This document shows positions 24,847-35,482 of a stretch of 64,000 bases of DNA, piece by piece (position 1 is the stretch's first letter; the number at the start of each line of letters is the position of its first letter). Both the position numbers and the translations under genes were made by a program. The DNA comes from Eucalyptus grandis (taxonomy: Eukaryota; Streptophyta; Magnoliopsida; Myrtales; Myrtaceae): positions 44,870,112 through 44,934,111 of the forward strand of contig NC_052613.1 of assembly GCF_016545825.1 (NCBI RefSeq), read 5' to 3'. A model generated the notes under the pieces. It was not told the DNA's origin, did not search any database, and saw only the letters and a program-made list of their open reading frames with translations.

Positions 24847-25018
24847 ATATTTGTGACGTGGCAAATTGTGCCGTTATTGAAGGAACAGTTGCAAGTCACG
24901 TTGCTCATTATTCCTAAAGCCAAGGACAAATTTAGACCTTGACCCCCTTTGCATGATGTTTCGCCTACATTCCAGTATACGTTTTGCATTTTCTTGGCGA
25001 TTGTGTTCAGTAAATCAA
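24847..25018 (-). CDS. RLK exon 2: N-terminal Cys-rich cap before the LRRs
   Basis: A 172-bp exon between a TTGCAG acceptor and a GTATGG donor encodes LLNTIAKKMQNVYWNVGETS, then NVTCNCSFNNGTICHVTN. The paired cysteines and the CNCSFNNGTxCHVTNI block are the typical N-cap of this kinase family. Phase enters at 1 and leaves at 2, matching neighbours. Confidence 0.8.
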
Positions 25019-26457
25019 CTGCAAGGACAAACCAGAAGTTAAAGAAATCATTTATCAGTATCTATTGCTGGATATATGAAAGAAATTGAGAAGGACCAAA
25101 TGAACATGTACACAAGCAGGTGCTTGTGAGTTTGTTTGTGGCAATGTGGTTCTAGCCACACACAAGCTCTCATAAGTGCTTATTTTATGCAACAAGTCTT
25201 GTGCATTAGCACAGAACAATTCAAAGCCAACGAAGGTAGCACCCCTCAGTTAGGATGATCATTATAATCGGCTCAACCACAAGTAAGAAAGGCTTATTCA
25301 ATCTCGGGACTGAAGAGCAACGAGTGAACTCCAAACAGTGCATCGTATTTACTTGATTCAATCAAAAATAGGTGCTTATACAAGGTGCATATATGGGAGG
25401 ATGAGCTTGCAAGATTAGATATAGTGCAGGCGATCGTGATAGATTCATTCCACTGTCATACATAGTAAATGCCAATGCCGCCTTCCGTATTAGAAAAGCA
25501 GAAGAAAATCACATATGGTTGACCAGCAGGACATTTAATCTACTTTATTCGGGAAAAGTAAACTATGTACATGTAGGCGGTGAGAGAGGACTAGTCTCCT
25601 ATCTTCTCAAGTTTGACCAAATCGCCGCCCGCGGGGGGCTGGGGTGGGTTTGGGTTCAAAAAAACCCAACCGCTCCTTTCACATTGCAATCCAGAGAATG
25701 GGTTCACACCCAAGAAATGAATGCCATTTATTCGACCATCTTATTGACAGTGGTTATTAGCTGGCTGATAACGGAGAGAATCTTTATTTCGTGATGATCA
25801 TATTGCTTCTCGCATGACTATGTAATGGTACCTTTTCTTTCCCTCTCGAAAAGGGCAGAAATCTTTCTATGCATGTCACGATCACTGCAACCAAGTTGCA
25901 GGAAGCGGACGTAAAAAAAGAAGGTCGTCTTCGAATTGGTAGCAATGCTCAGGATGGCCCATCAATCACAATTATTGCTCCCCGACACAAGACCACTACT
26001 CTGACAGCATGAATTCGACGTGGAGAGATATCTAAAATAATGTGTAATATCAACATCACAAAATTTTAACTAGACAAAGTAAAAAGATCATATGGAGTCA
26101 CGTATTCTTTCAAATCTAAAACTTCGATATATACGTCATATCTCGTTTTTGTTTACAAAAGGAAGGTATCAACTCCAACTTAAAAAACTACCGCAAGACG
26201 TTTGTTCTTCACTCTTTAACATTCTGATTGGACGCACTGACCATGCATGCACACATTCAAAATCGGTCCAAGAGAGATGGGCTTGTGTGGGCCCAGGCCC
26301 AGACACCTGAGGTTTGACTGAATCAAAAAGCCAGAACTTCTTTTCCGCTGATTTTTCTTGAGTCCTAAATTTGTTTTCCTAACAAGATTAGGATTAAAAA
26401 GGAGACTGGGGAAAGAAATTGCCTGAAAACCTTACCAATAATCTTCACCGTTTAAAG

Positions 26458-27272
26458 TAAGGGTCTGTTTTAGGTTTATTAACAAGCTAAATAGTAACTT
26501 TTATTCTTTTGTTCCCGTGAATAAATTTAGAACAAAAATTTGTTCGGTAAATTTTTGTTCCTGGAAATATAAATCATACTTTTCTTTTTCTTTTTTTTTT
26601 TAATTCCCAGAAATAGATTTAGAAGAGAATTAAGAAGTAGGAAAAAAGTTACTTCTTTATTTCTAGGAATAATTCTAGAATCAAGCCTAATTTTTCTTCT
26701 TTTCTCTTTCCTTTTCTTCTTCATCTTCTTTCTTTTGGTTGGTAGCTGGCCTCGACCATGGTTGGCAATCGGCTAGACGAGGGTCAGCAACCTTGTCGAA
26801 GCATCATTGGCTCCCAGCAATGCCAAACCACAGCGAGGCTCGTTGGCCCATGCCTCGCCGTGGCTGGGTGAGGCTCGACCTTGCCTTGGCTGAGTGAGCC
26901 TCACCTTAGTTGGGTAATGCTGACCTGACGATGCCTGGCAAGGCCGAGCCTCGCTAAATATGGGGTGAGGTTGACCTTCGGCAAGGTGAGGCCAAGCCTC
27001 GCCATGACTGGGTCGCTAGGGGCAGGCAACTAGAGGATGGAGAAGATGAAAAGAAAAAAGAAAAAAATTAATAAAATTATTAAAAGATTAAAATAAATTA
27101 TTTGGATTATAAATTTTAAGGGTTTTACCAAACGCATTTTTATTCCAAAAATAGAAATTTTGGCGGTTACAATGCCTTCAAATGCTCATAAATTATTCTT
27201 TCGAACATGAAAAAAAAAATCATTTCTGAGAGGAAATTATTTTCAAGAACATGATGATTACCAAATGTACCC
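26458..27272. mobile_element. MITE-like element with GC-rich core in RLK intron 1
   Basis: The left end TAAGGGTCTGTTT and the right end TTACCAAATGTACCCTA form loosely matching inverted termini. The core (26750-27030) is rich in 'gaggctcg' and 'ggcaagg' motifs and is flanked by AT-rich arms. No target duplication was clear. Confidence 0.55.
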
Positions 27273-27560
27273 TAAGATCATCTATATAATTATTGAACAA
27301 AGAGAGCATTTGGAAAGGATTCGATAATCTGATAATCTAATTACGGAAGAAGAATCCAAAATGATTACTAAACGCATCCTAAGATTATTTGTATAATTAT
27401 TGAGCAAAGAGAGTATTTGGAAAGGATTCGATAATCTAATTACGGAAAAATGATCCAGATTGGTTATCAAACGCATCCTAGGATTATCAGCATAATTATT
27501 GAGCAAAGAGTGTATTTGGAAAGGATTCGACAATCTAATTACGGAAGAAGGATTTTTAGG
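27256..27560. repeat. Three tandem units of about 100 bp
   Basis: Units start at 27256, 27363 and 27463. Each holds 'aaacgcatcctaagatta'-like sequence, 'ataattattgagcaaagag' and 'atttggaaaggattcgata'. They directly follow the right end of the MITE-like element and share its terminal motif. Confidence 0.8.
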
Positions 27561-27953
27561 ATAAAAGACGGGAGAGATGAAAATTATGCTTAAACTTTCC
27601 AATAAAAATAGAATTTTTAGAGTAGCTGGAGGGGGCGGCCGCCTCGGTCCCTGCTCTGTCTGCTAGGGAGAGTTTTCAGAAAAGGAAGTGAAAGTGCAGA
27701 AGAAAATATCTCTTGCACCCGCCAAAAATTTCCCAAAGGAATTCTTGGACCAGAAACAAAATCGCGAAGAAAAATGGGCTGAGAAATGTGATAGCAGCTC
27801 CGAACGTTATAGTTCAATTTGCGGACCTCAACAGAGAAGAGCCAGAGAGACATTCAAGATCAGAGTTCGCAAAGCAATTATCCCCAACAACAGGGGACCA
27901 AAATGAACTTAACTACTGTCTTTAAAGGAAAGCCTTTAGTGATTCTCGCTTAC

Positions 27954-28062
27954 CTTCTTCTGGTGGCAAGAGTTGAGCATCACACTTGAAGACCGCAGAG
28001 CAAACCACGACAAGAACGACGCAGACAACCACTCTGAAAACTGAACCCAGGGGCACCACCAT
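27954..28062 (-). CDS. RLK exon 1: signal peptide
   Basis: The ATG at 28062 opens MVVPLGSVFRVVVCVVLVVV followed by CSAVFKCDAQLLPPEE, a classic signal peptide and the short acidic start of the mature protein. The exon ends at G|GTAAGC in phase 1. The next exon begins TTGATTTAC, completing a Val codon and giving EEVDLLNTIAKKM, which matches the family. A longer reading frame upstream (Met at 28179) would bury the signal peptide, so the downstream Met is preferred. The intron that follows is about 2.9 kb and holds a MITE and a tandem repeat. Confidence 0.75.
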
Positions 28063-28536
28063 TGTTAACTTCCGCTGATTCCCAGGCGCCACGCCGACGC
28101 AAACACCGACCACGATCCCCTCAAAAAAACCGTTTACCAGTGCAAAACGACGCGGAGGTGCTGCCTCGACCACGACCAAAATAGCGCAAAGAGACGCAAG
28201 GGAGGAGCGATTTTGGAGAGGACGTGAGATGAGGGATTTTTCGATCGTTTTGTGTTTGTCGTTCTAATCTGCACTGTTTTACTTTTTTTTTTGGTCGATT
28301 GCACTGTTTTACTTTATCCATGATGAAAGTCAACTTTTCCTTCTTCTTTTTTAACACAAGCGCGTGAAAAACTGCCAAACAAAACACAGATCTTTCTCTC
28401 TTATGGAAAATGCCTGGCCGAAGTTTTTTTTTTTTGTTTTTGGGGTCAGTGCCAGGCTGAAGTTTGATGGTCTCATTTTCCAAGCTAACAGTACCGTTAA
28501 TCAATCGATCTCAATTTTTTTTTCATTAAATATATA

Positions 28537-28541
28537 AAGGG
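28537..28541. repeat. 5-bp target duplication, left copy
   Basis: AAGGG directly before the LTR start, matching 32075-32079. Confidence 0.85.
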
Positions 28542-31500
28542 TGTGACATCCTGAAATTTCAGAAAAAAAAATTATCGGATGAAAAAACGGAAATTGAAAA
28601 AAAAATGATAACAATATTATTATTATTATTATTAATTTTCTTTCTCCTCTTTCTCCTCTCCTTCGAGCACCCTCCTTCTTTGGCCGAGATTACTCTTTCT
28701 CCTTTTTTCTTTTCTCTTTCTTCTCTCTCCCTCACATTTTCTTTCCCCCTCTTTTCACGCAATTTCCATCCCCTCACTTACGGTAACTTATTTTGCTCTC
28801 TTTTCTTCTCTCTTTCTTCTTTTTCTCCCTCTCTCTCCCACTTTTCCACCCCTCACCTACACCAACTCTTCTGCTGCAATTTCCCTGCAACTTCCCCTCC
28901 CTTTTTGTTATTGCTTCTCACTCCCACTTTCCTCCCCTTCCTACTCTCGACAACCCCACTCCCACTTTCCTCCCTTCCTCCTCTCGACAACCGCACTCCC
29001 ACGTCCCTCTTCTTCTTCTCATTTTCTCTTTAGTTTCTTTTCTGTTTTGCTCCCAAAAACAGCACCGTGTGCTGCTGTCCTATCCCAGACCAACCACCAT
29101 TCCGTCGGTTGAGTTTAGCTCCTAATTCTTTGATTAGTGCCTAAACTTGCTTAGGAGGTTGATTTAGACTTAAGGATGGTTTATGTTAGCTTAAATATGG
29201 ATTAGTGATAGTCTATAATAGTTAGATTAGTATTAGAATGGGTTAATATTAGTCTAATTAAGGAGATTTGCTCCATTGAGGATGATTTGGCTGAAAACAG
29301 TGGCTGTTTTTTAGAACTGGTTTCTAGACACTTGCGGTTTGTAATTTTTGTAAATTGAAATTGGTCGTGAATCTGAAGCCGACGTCTTCTAGAGAAATGT
29401 TTTAAATATCCTTAGCTATAACATATATTTTTCTCAAGATTTTTAGAAACTCAAAAGCAGGAGATATTATCTCTGCCATTTTCGAACAAAACTGCAATTT
29501 TTGCTGGAACTGGTGACCTTTTAGGATTGGGTTAATACATTGAAAAACCCAAAACTGGTACACACGTGATAAATTTATCCCAAACTATTTTTTTTTACCA
29601 CCAAAAACCCCAAAATTGATATACTTTTGACAAATTTACCCCAAACTGGTACATTTGTGACAAATTTACCCTCTATTAATTTTCGTTAAAATTTAATGTT
29701 GAATTATTAAGTTAAATGACACATAACAGTTGACTGGTATACCAATTTGAGATTTTACGCTCTGTTTGTCAAGTTTTTAATTTTTGTAATATTTTTGTGA
29801 TATTAATCCAATTTAGTAGATGGTATATTTGTCATAAATTTGCCAATTTAGGGTTTTTTGCAGTTGAATAAATTAGTTTTGGGTAAATTTGTCCTAAAAG
29901 TACCAATTTATGGTTTTTTATGGTCAATCGGAGTAAATTTGTTACATGTGTATCAGTTTGGGGTTTTTCATGGTCAAAAAGTTAGTTTTTGGTAAATTTG
30001 TCACAAATGTACCGGTTTGGGGTTTTTTAGGGTATTAACCCTTTAGGATTCTAGGGGTTTTATCGACTTTCGGAGTTCGAATTTTAAAATGGTTTATTCA
30101 CAATTTTTTTTCACCTCTTATAGTTTAACATACTCAAATTTCAAATCAAACGGACATGTTTAAGACCTCGAACCAAACTGATTTCGGAAATCTGACTTTT
30201 TGAGAACGGACCTAATTTTGGTGCTGGATTGAGCGATTTACTAGGCCGAATCTAGAAGGATATGGGTTTAGATGTCTTCATGAAAAATGTTCATTTATGT
30301 GTCATTTGCAACATATTCAAATTTTGGAATTTTCTGATCTCGATTGGTTAGGATCTGAATTTAAATTTGGAGACGCGTGAAGGCCCAGTTTCTGCCAATT
30401 ACGACCGATTTTAGTTTAATGATGGTTCTTGATGCTTTGCTTTATTTAATTAGTGTTTTTAATGACTTGTGGATTTAATTTATTAGTTATTGAATTCTGG
30501 AATTTCACTGTTCATGACGCATTGTTCACGAGTTACTGTTCATGTGACACTGTTCACGTGCATTGTTCACTCGAGAATGAAAAATGGTCTAATTTCATGT
30601 GTATTGATTCTATGAAGTGAATGGATGTGTAAATGCATGGGCATCCGCATGAATTGGGTGATGTTTTGTGCAATTGTATGGTGATTGGAAACTGTTGACA
30701 TTTAATTAGAAAATACCGGGTGTCAGGTTTTGGACGCTGAAAGTGTTTTTAAATACTATATCAAACCATGATATTTTAAAAGAGATCACACAAATTTTCT
30801 AGTTTGATCTGACCGTGTCCCCACACACGATTATTTTACCATGCATTTCTAATATGAATAAACTAGGCCGGAATCACCATTTTAATTTAGGTATTTGAGT
30901 GCAATGCGTGATGTCTTGGGCCGAAATTGAATGAATGCATGAATGATATGAGATGCCATCACGAGCCTTTGGGGTTGGACGATACTCATTCGGGAATGCC
31001 CCAAGTCAACGGATGCCAGTCGCAGTGGATGCTGGGCCGATGCTCCCCTAAGTCACAGATGTCGGTCATAGTGGAGGCTGGACCGATACTCCTATATGGA
31101 ATGCCATCTAGATGTAGACGTTACCGTACTCGATGATGCGAGACGATGCTCGGCTATGCTAGAAGATTGTTATTTGTTGCATTGACTGGGATCCATGTGA
31201 TTGATCGATGTGTACTGTGTGGCGCACTAATGTGCAAGAACGCATGAGAATCATGGCATCTTTAGTTCTAGTCATGCATGAGTTGAGCATACTATTTATG
31301 GCATGCATGCACGAATCGATAACGTGTTTCACATATGCTTCTGTTGTACTGAGAACAAAGCCTTGAGGGGTAGCCTGACTGGGATGGTGGTTCGTCCATG
31401 CCAATGCGGGGCCCAAAGAGAACAATACTGGGCTGGGATGAGGGATGGCGGTGCGTCCACACCTCTACCCCAGACAACGCGTTTGTGTGGCCATGGCAAG

Positions 31501-32074
31501 GTGAGATCGCTTGTAACATGATTTGTATGTGATTGATGAACTGCATCATCTAATGGCCATGTGCATTGCGTGTATTGTGCTGAGTTATGATGTGCAGGGT
31601 ATGGCATACCAGGTAAGGTTGCATACAAATTGACTATTGATTGTTGATTGTTAATCTTTGATTTGTTTATGGGATGGTTCTAAAGAGATACCCCGAGTTG
31701 AGTTGGTGTACTAATCGGGGGACTAGGGGAAGAACTCGCTGAGATTTACAACTCACTGGTTATTGAATAACCATTTTCAGGTCCCAAGTGTGAAGAACTC
31801 GGAGCTTGAAGCAAAAGGGTCAGGAGCATAGGTGTCTCAATAGTCCTTTATGAGATAGACCTTTTGTATAAGCTTAAGGTGTTTATAAAAGTGTATTTGA
31901 TTTGAAATTGGTTGTCCTACTTTTCTATCCCATATTTGTTGTTGTCAGGGGATTAGTTAATTTGCTTCCAGATGTGTAATAAAATGAAAAAGGTCGGCGA
32001 CGAGTCCTAGGAACATCGCAAAATTCTATCGACTATTGAGGGATGTGTGCGCACTTGAGGTTCGGGGCATGACA
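28542..32074. mobile_element. Solo LTR of a Gypsy-type retrotransposon (3533 bp)
   Basis: The LTR starts TGTGACATCC and ends GGGGCATGACA, with a 5-bp target duplication AAGGG on both sides (28537-28541 and 32075-32079). No internal retroviral region or second LTR is present, so this is a solo LTR left by LTR-LTR recombination. The long LTR and TGTGACATCC-type start fit chromovirus (Tekay/Del) Gypsy elements; that lineage call is inference. It begins 480 bp upstream of the RLK start codon. The pyrimidine-rich stretch 28620-29050 and the small ORFs inside are part of the LTR. Confidence 0.85.
29529..30041. mobile_element. Mutator-type MITE nested in the solo LTR
   Basis: The termini GGGTTAATAC and GTATTAACCC are exact complements, and the inverted similarity extends inward ('aaaaaccc' against 'gggtttttt'). 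A 9-bp target duplication TTTAGGATT lies at 29520-29528 and 30042-30050. Nine-base duplications are typical of Mutator-like elements. The 513-bp interior has repeated 'aaatttgtcacaaatgtacc' motifs and no ORF. Confidence 0.8.
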
Positions 32075-32079
32075 AAGGG
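32075..32079. repeat. 5-bp target duplication, right copy
   Basis: AAGGG directly after the LTR end, matching 28537-28541. Confidence 0.85.
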
Positions 32080-32256
32080 TACTTGAGATACTAATTGACA
32101 AGATACAATTTTACTTTACTATCTCGACTCAACTTTCTTCTTGCAAGCATCTACTTTAAAATCAATAAATAGAAAAAAAAATCAACTTTATATAAAATGT
32201 GGTTTGAGTTATTTTACTTTAATATCAAATTAATAATAAATAGAATATGACAATTT

Positions 32257-32459
32257 TTTTTGTCGATCATACTCTATTCTTACTCTAACTCTCAGACTTT
32301 TGCCTTACCTCCTTGCAAGGCATGGAAGTTAAAACCTACACTTGAAACTAAATCATCCCCACCTCAATCTCCTAAGAATCCCCACCTCAACCCCTTAAGA
32401 ATGTGGGGATTTGAACCCCCCACCCCCCTCTAGTGGACATTGAGACAAACCCCAGTAGT
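32257..32459 (-). mobile_element. tRNA-derived SINE with 16-bp target duplication
   Basis: Identical 16-base flanks (TAGAATATGACAATTT) lie at 32241-32256 and 32460-32475. On the minus strand the element holds a B-box GGTTCAAATCC and ends in a short poly-A tail next to the left flank. This is the full signature of a SINE retroposition. Confidence 0.8.
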
Positions 32460-32475
32460 TAGAATATGACAATTT

Positions 32476-33500
32476 AATAGGCAATCTTGCGTTATTGATC
32501 GAATCAAATAATTGTTTACTTATTTATTAGAAATTTAGTAAAAATTAGTTCATTTCCACACAATGCAAAGCATTAAAATGATTTATTTCTCTATCATATT
32601 TCTTAAATCACCCTAATTTAGGTTTAAATGAAAGATAGTTACTTCATGATGATACATGCAATCTTTACTAAGATCTTATTTAAATAGCAATATCCAGTAG
32701 GCTTTTTAATTGATGGCATGCCAAATCTTAATTTAAGATAAAATTGGTGGGACGTTATCTATTTGATAAGTGATATACTTTTTCCATGGCTCATAAAAGG
32801 GGCAAGTTTCAAATGAATACCAATGACCAATTTGGCAATAGGACAAAGGAAGGTTCAGACTTGATGTGAGTGGAAAGGAGTGAATAGCGAAAAATTGGCA
32901 AACTACAGAATAGGTTTTTCTTCAAAATAAGTGGTGGACCTCATCCATCCACATTATCTTTTAATTTGCGTTCTTCTCATTGGATGATGACATGTGCATT
33001 TTAGATCAAAATAAAGTTAGAAAATATCAAAATCAGAAACATGTAAATTGAACTGGAATATAGCAAAAGAGTAGGGAAGTTAAGTATGTCGAGGTCATGG
33101 GTTTCTTCTTATTAGACTTGAGGGAGAACGTGGGTCTCAAAATTTAAGATGTGTCGAGTCACATTAGACTCTTTAACTCATATTATTTATATGCTGAAAG
33201 TCATATTCTACCTACCTAATATGATTATCTTCCCGCATTTGATGCATTTGCTAGTTGAATGAAGATCTTCTACCCAACCCACACTTACTCTTGTTGGTGT
33301 CCAAATCAACTTGCAGCTGTATTCATGCATTTACTAATACGTTCACAGCTGCAATGTGTAAAGACATTCGTGGAAGTATTGTACATGTGGAAGACCAACA
33401 TTTCTTTTGAATGCAATGAAACATCTGCGTGGAAGTTTCCTATCAAAAGAAACAAGGAAGAGGGACATGGAAAATTCAAAGAAGCTCATTAGCACAAATT
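32476..33500. other. Intergenic, no gene seen
   Basis: AT-rich DNA. A short ORF at 33259-33492 has no recognised feature. Confidence 0.5.
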
Positions 33501-33519
33501 TAGCCTTCTAGAGTATGAA

Positions 33520-34072
33520 CGCAAAAGCGAATTGCCAAATCATGGAGGTCGGGTTCTCGGTGTCGGCCATAACAAAAAATTGTCTTCTCTTCCTCTTGTT
33601 CTTCTTCCTTCTCTCTCCCTTCTTCCACTGCCTCCGATTGCTGGCAACCAATTGAGTGAGAACCGACGAGCTCGCCGAAGGCTTGCCTAGCTAAGGCTCG
33701 ATTGAGCCTCGCCCAGCTATTGGCAAGGCTCAACTGACACCGAGCCAACGAGGTGTAGCCTCACTAGGGGCCAATAACATTCTAGCGAGGTTGCCAGTCA
33801 TCAATCATCTCAAGGCTAGCAACCGACCAAAGCTTGAAGAAGAAGAAAAATAAAAATAAATTCTAAATTATAATTAAAAAAAATGATTTGGATTAGAAAT
33901 TTTTAGGATGGTGCCAAATGCAATTCTATTTTGGAAATAGAAATTTTGAACAGTTACCAAACACCTTCAAATACTTAGAAGTTGTTCCCTAAAACAGAAT
34001 AAAAATAATTATTTCTAATCAGAAATTGTTGCCGATGATAAAATGGTTACCAAACGCACCCTAAGAGACAAA
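33520..34072. mobile_element. MITE-like element, right part with GC-rich core
   Basis: A GC-rich core (33640-33830, 'gcctagctaaggctcg' style) is followed by an AT-rich arm and a right end TTACCAAACGCACCCTA. It is the same family as 26458-27272. The left end is unclear. Confidence 0.55.
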
Positions 34073-34639
34073 CTGCTTGTTCTTATTCTACAACCGTATA
34101 ACTCAAATATTGTTTGAAAGTCTGGAGATATTATTATAACATCAAGACAATTCGTCCATTATTCATATTCAATGTATCTAATATCGCCAATTACATGCAA
34201 ACTATTTGAAATTGAGGCTATATGCGCAAATCAAAAGGCTACACTTAATGATTTACAAGGTTTGTGGGATGTTTCGTCGACTTTCAAATAGCCAAGTCTC
34301 CGTACCCATTGCTTGGTTACTATCGGACTAACAAAAAAATAGAAGAAAAGAAAATTGTCTGAAAAGGTGAATTTAATATTATTTTTTCAAGACAACTTAA
34401 TCAATTAATGAATTTTCTAACGATCGTGGAATTTGGACTCTACTATCAATTAGGTCTAATAACCCAAAACCAAGACATGATCATAGTAAAATCAAAGCAG
34501 TTTAAAAAAAAAAAGCCATTGTTGTTAGAAGAACGAAATGGAAGGGGGAAAAATGAAAAGTGAAAAGACTTTTATTAATTACATCAATGGTATGAAAAAG
34601 TTATCACATGAGAAGAGTTGAACAAAAGCTTGCTACTCC

Positions 34640-35030
34640 ATTCTAAGTAAAAGGATAATGACACAAATAATTCATGAATTTTATTATAATATATAATGTG
34701 ATCTTTGAACATATAATTTGTTCAATTTGATCCATGAACTTTACCCCAATATTCAATATAGTCCTTGAAATTTACCCTAATGTTCAATATGGTCCATGAA
34801 TTTTACCATAATATTCAATATGGTCCTTGAACTTTTGATACTTGCTCAACTTAGCTATGACCTACATGGAAATGTTTAATATTGTGTCTTCATTAATGCC
34901 AGTTCAAGGCAATATTGAATATTTGCATATAGTCCTGAGAATATAGTCCTGAGACTAAATTGAGCATGTACCAAAAATCCAAAGACCATATTGAACAAAT
35001 TAAAAGTATATATACCGCATTACATATTAA
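34640..35030. mobile_element. Small element with about 37-bp subrepeats
   Basis: 'aatattcaatatggtccttg'-like motifs recur about every 37 bp between 34700 and 34850. A complementary block ('gaccatattgaac') follows near 34985, suggesting an inverted-end non-autonomous element. No ORF. Confidence 0.5.
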
Positions 35031-35210
35031 GTCAAAAGTTTTGGTTCATTTATGTTCTTTTTCCCTAGATAGATATCAATGGGAGGAAGACTTGGGTCGT
35101 CTCTCTCGTGCTTTCACACATCACTCTCGCTCTCCCATGTGGACGTACAAGTGCAAAAAGTCTTTGTTCGCCCTCCTTCTTTTCGTCCATAAATACCGCA
35201 CTACTAATAT

Positions 35211-35470
35211 AGGACATGTTTGGTTACCGTCCTATTTTTCTATTTTTTTTTTTGTTCTTTCACCTTCCGAAACAGAAAAAGATTAGAAATCTTCTAATAA
35301 CATCAGCTAATTTTCTCTTCTTCGAAATAGAAAAGTGGTTAGGGAATAAATTTCAAATATAAATAAGAAGTAAAAAAATCTATTACTTTGTTCTCGATAA
35401 TAAAAATAGAAAAAATTATTTTTGACCATACGTTATTTTCAAGAACTAAAATAATACCAAACACACCATT
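35211..35470. mobile_element. Small MITE, about 260 bp
   Basis: The left end 'ggacatgtttggttacc' and the right end 'taataccaaacacaccatta' are partly complementary. AT-rich interior, no ORF. It abuts the hAT-like element that starts at 35483. Confidence 0.5.
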
Positions 35471-35482
35471 AGTTGATGTCGC

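Larger units (their letters stand above)
17539..28062 (-). pseudogene. LRR-VIII receptor-like kinase (At1g53430 type), 23 exons, probably disrupted
   Basis: The full gene can be rebuilt on the minus strand: signal-peptide exon, cysteine-containing N-terminal exon, a series of 60-72 bp LRR exons, malectin exons, transmembrane exon and kinase exons. The exons sum to about 3025 bases, or roughly 1008 residues, the usual size for LRR-VIII kinases with a malectin-like domain. These sit in the plasma membrane and pair an extracellular LRR/malectin sensor with a cytosolic Ser/Thr kinase. Splice phases agree along the whole chain except at 20000-20196, which is two bases short and shifts the frame. 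The malectin exon at 20382-20782 also lacks an AG where its acceptor should be. The HRD, DFG and APE motifs are intact, so inactivation may be recent, or these may be sequence errors. I chose the start at 28062 because it places a signal peptide directly after the Met. Confidence 0.8.

Noticed and set aside
28605..29125. Two overlapping plus-strand ORFs of 110-142 codons, rich in Ser, Phe and Leu
   Set aside because: They translate a polypyrimidine stretch inside the solo LTR in two frames at once; composition alone keeps them open.
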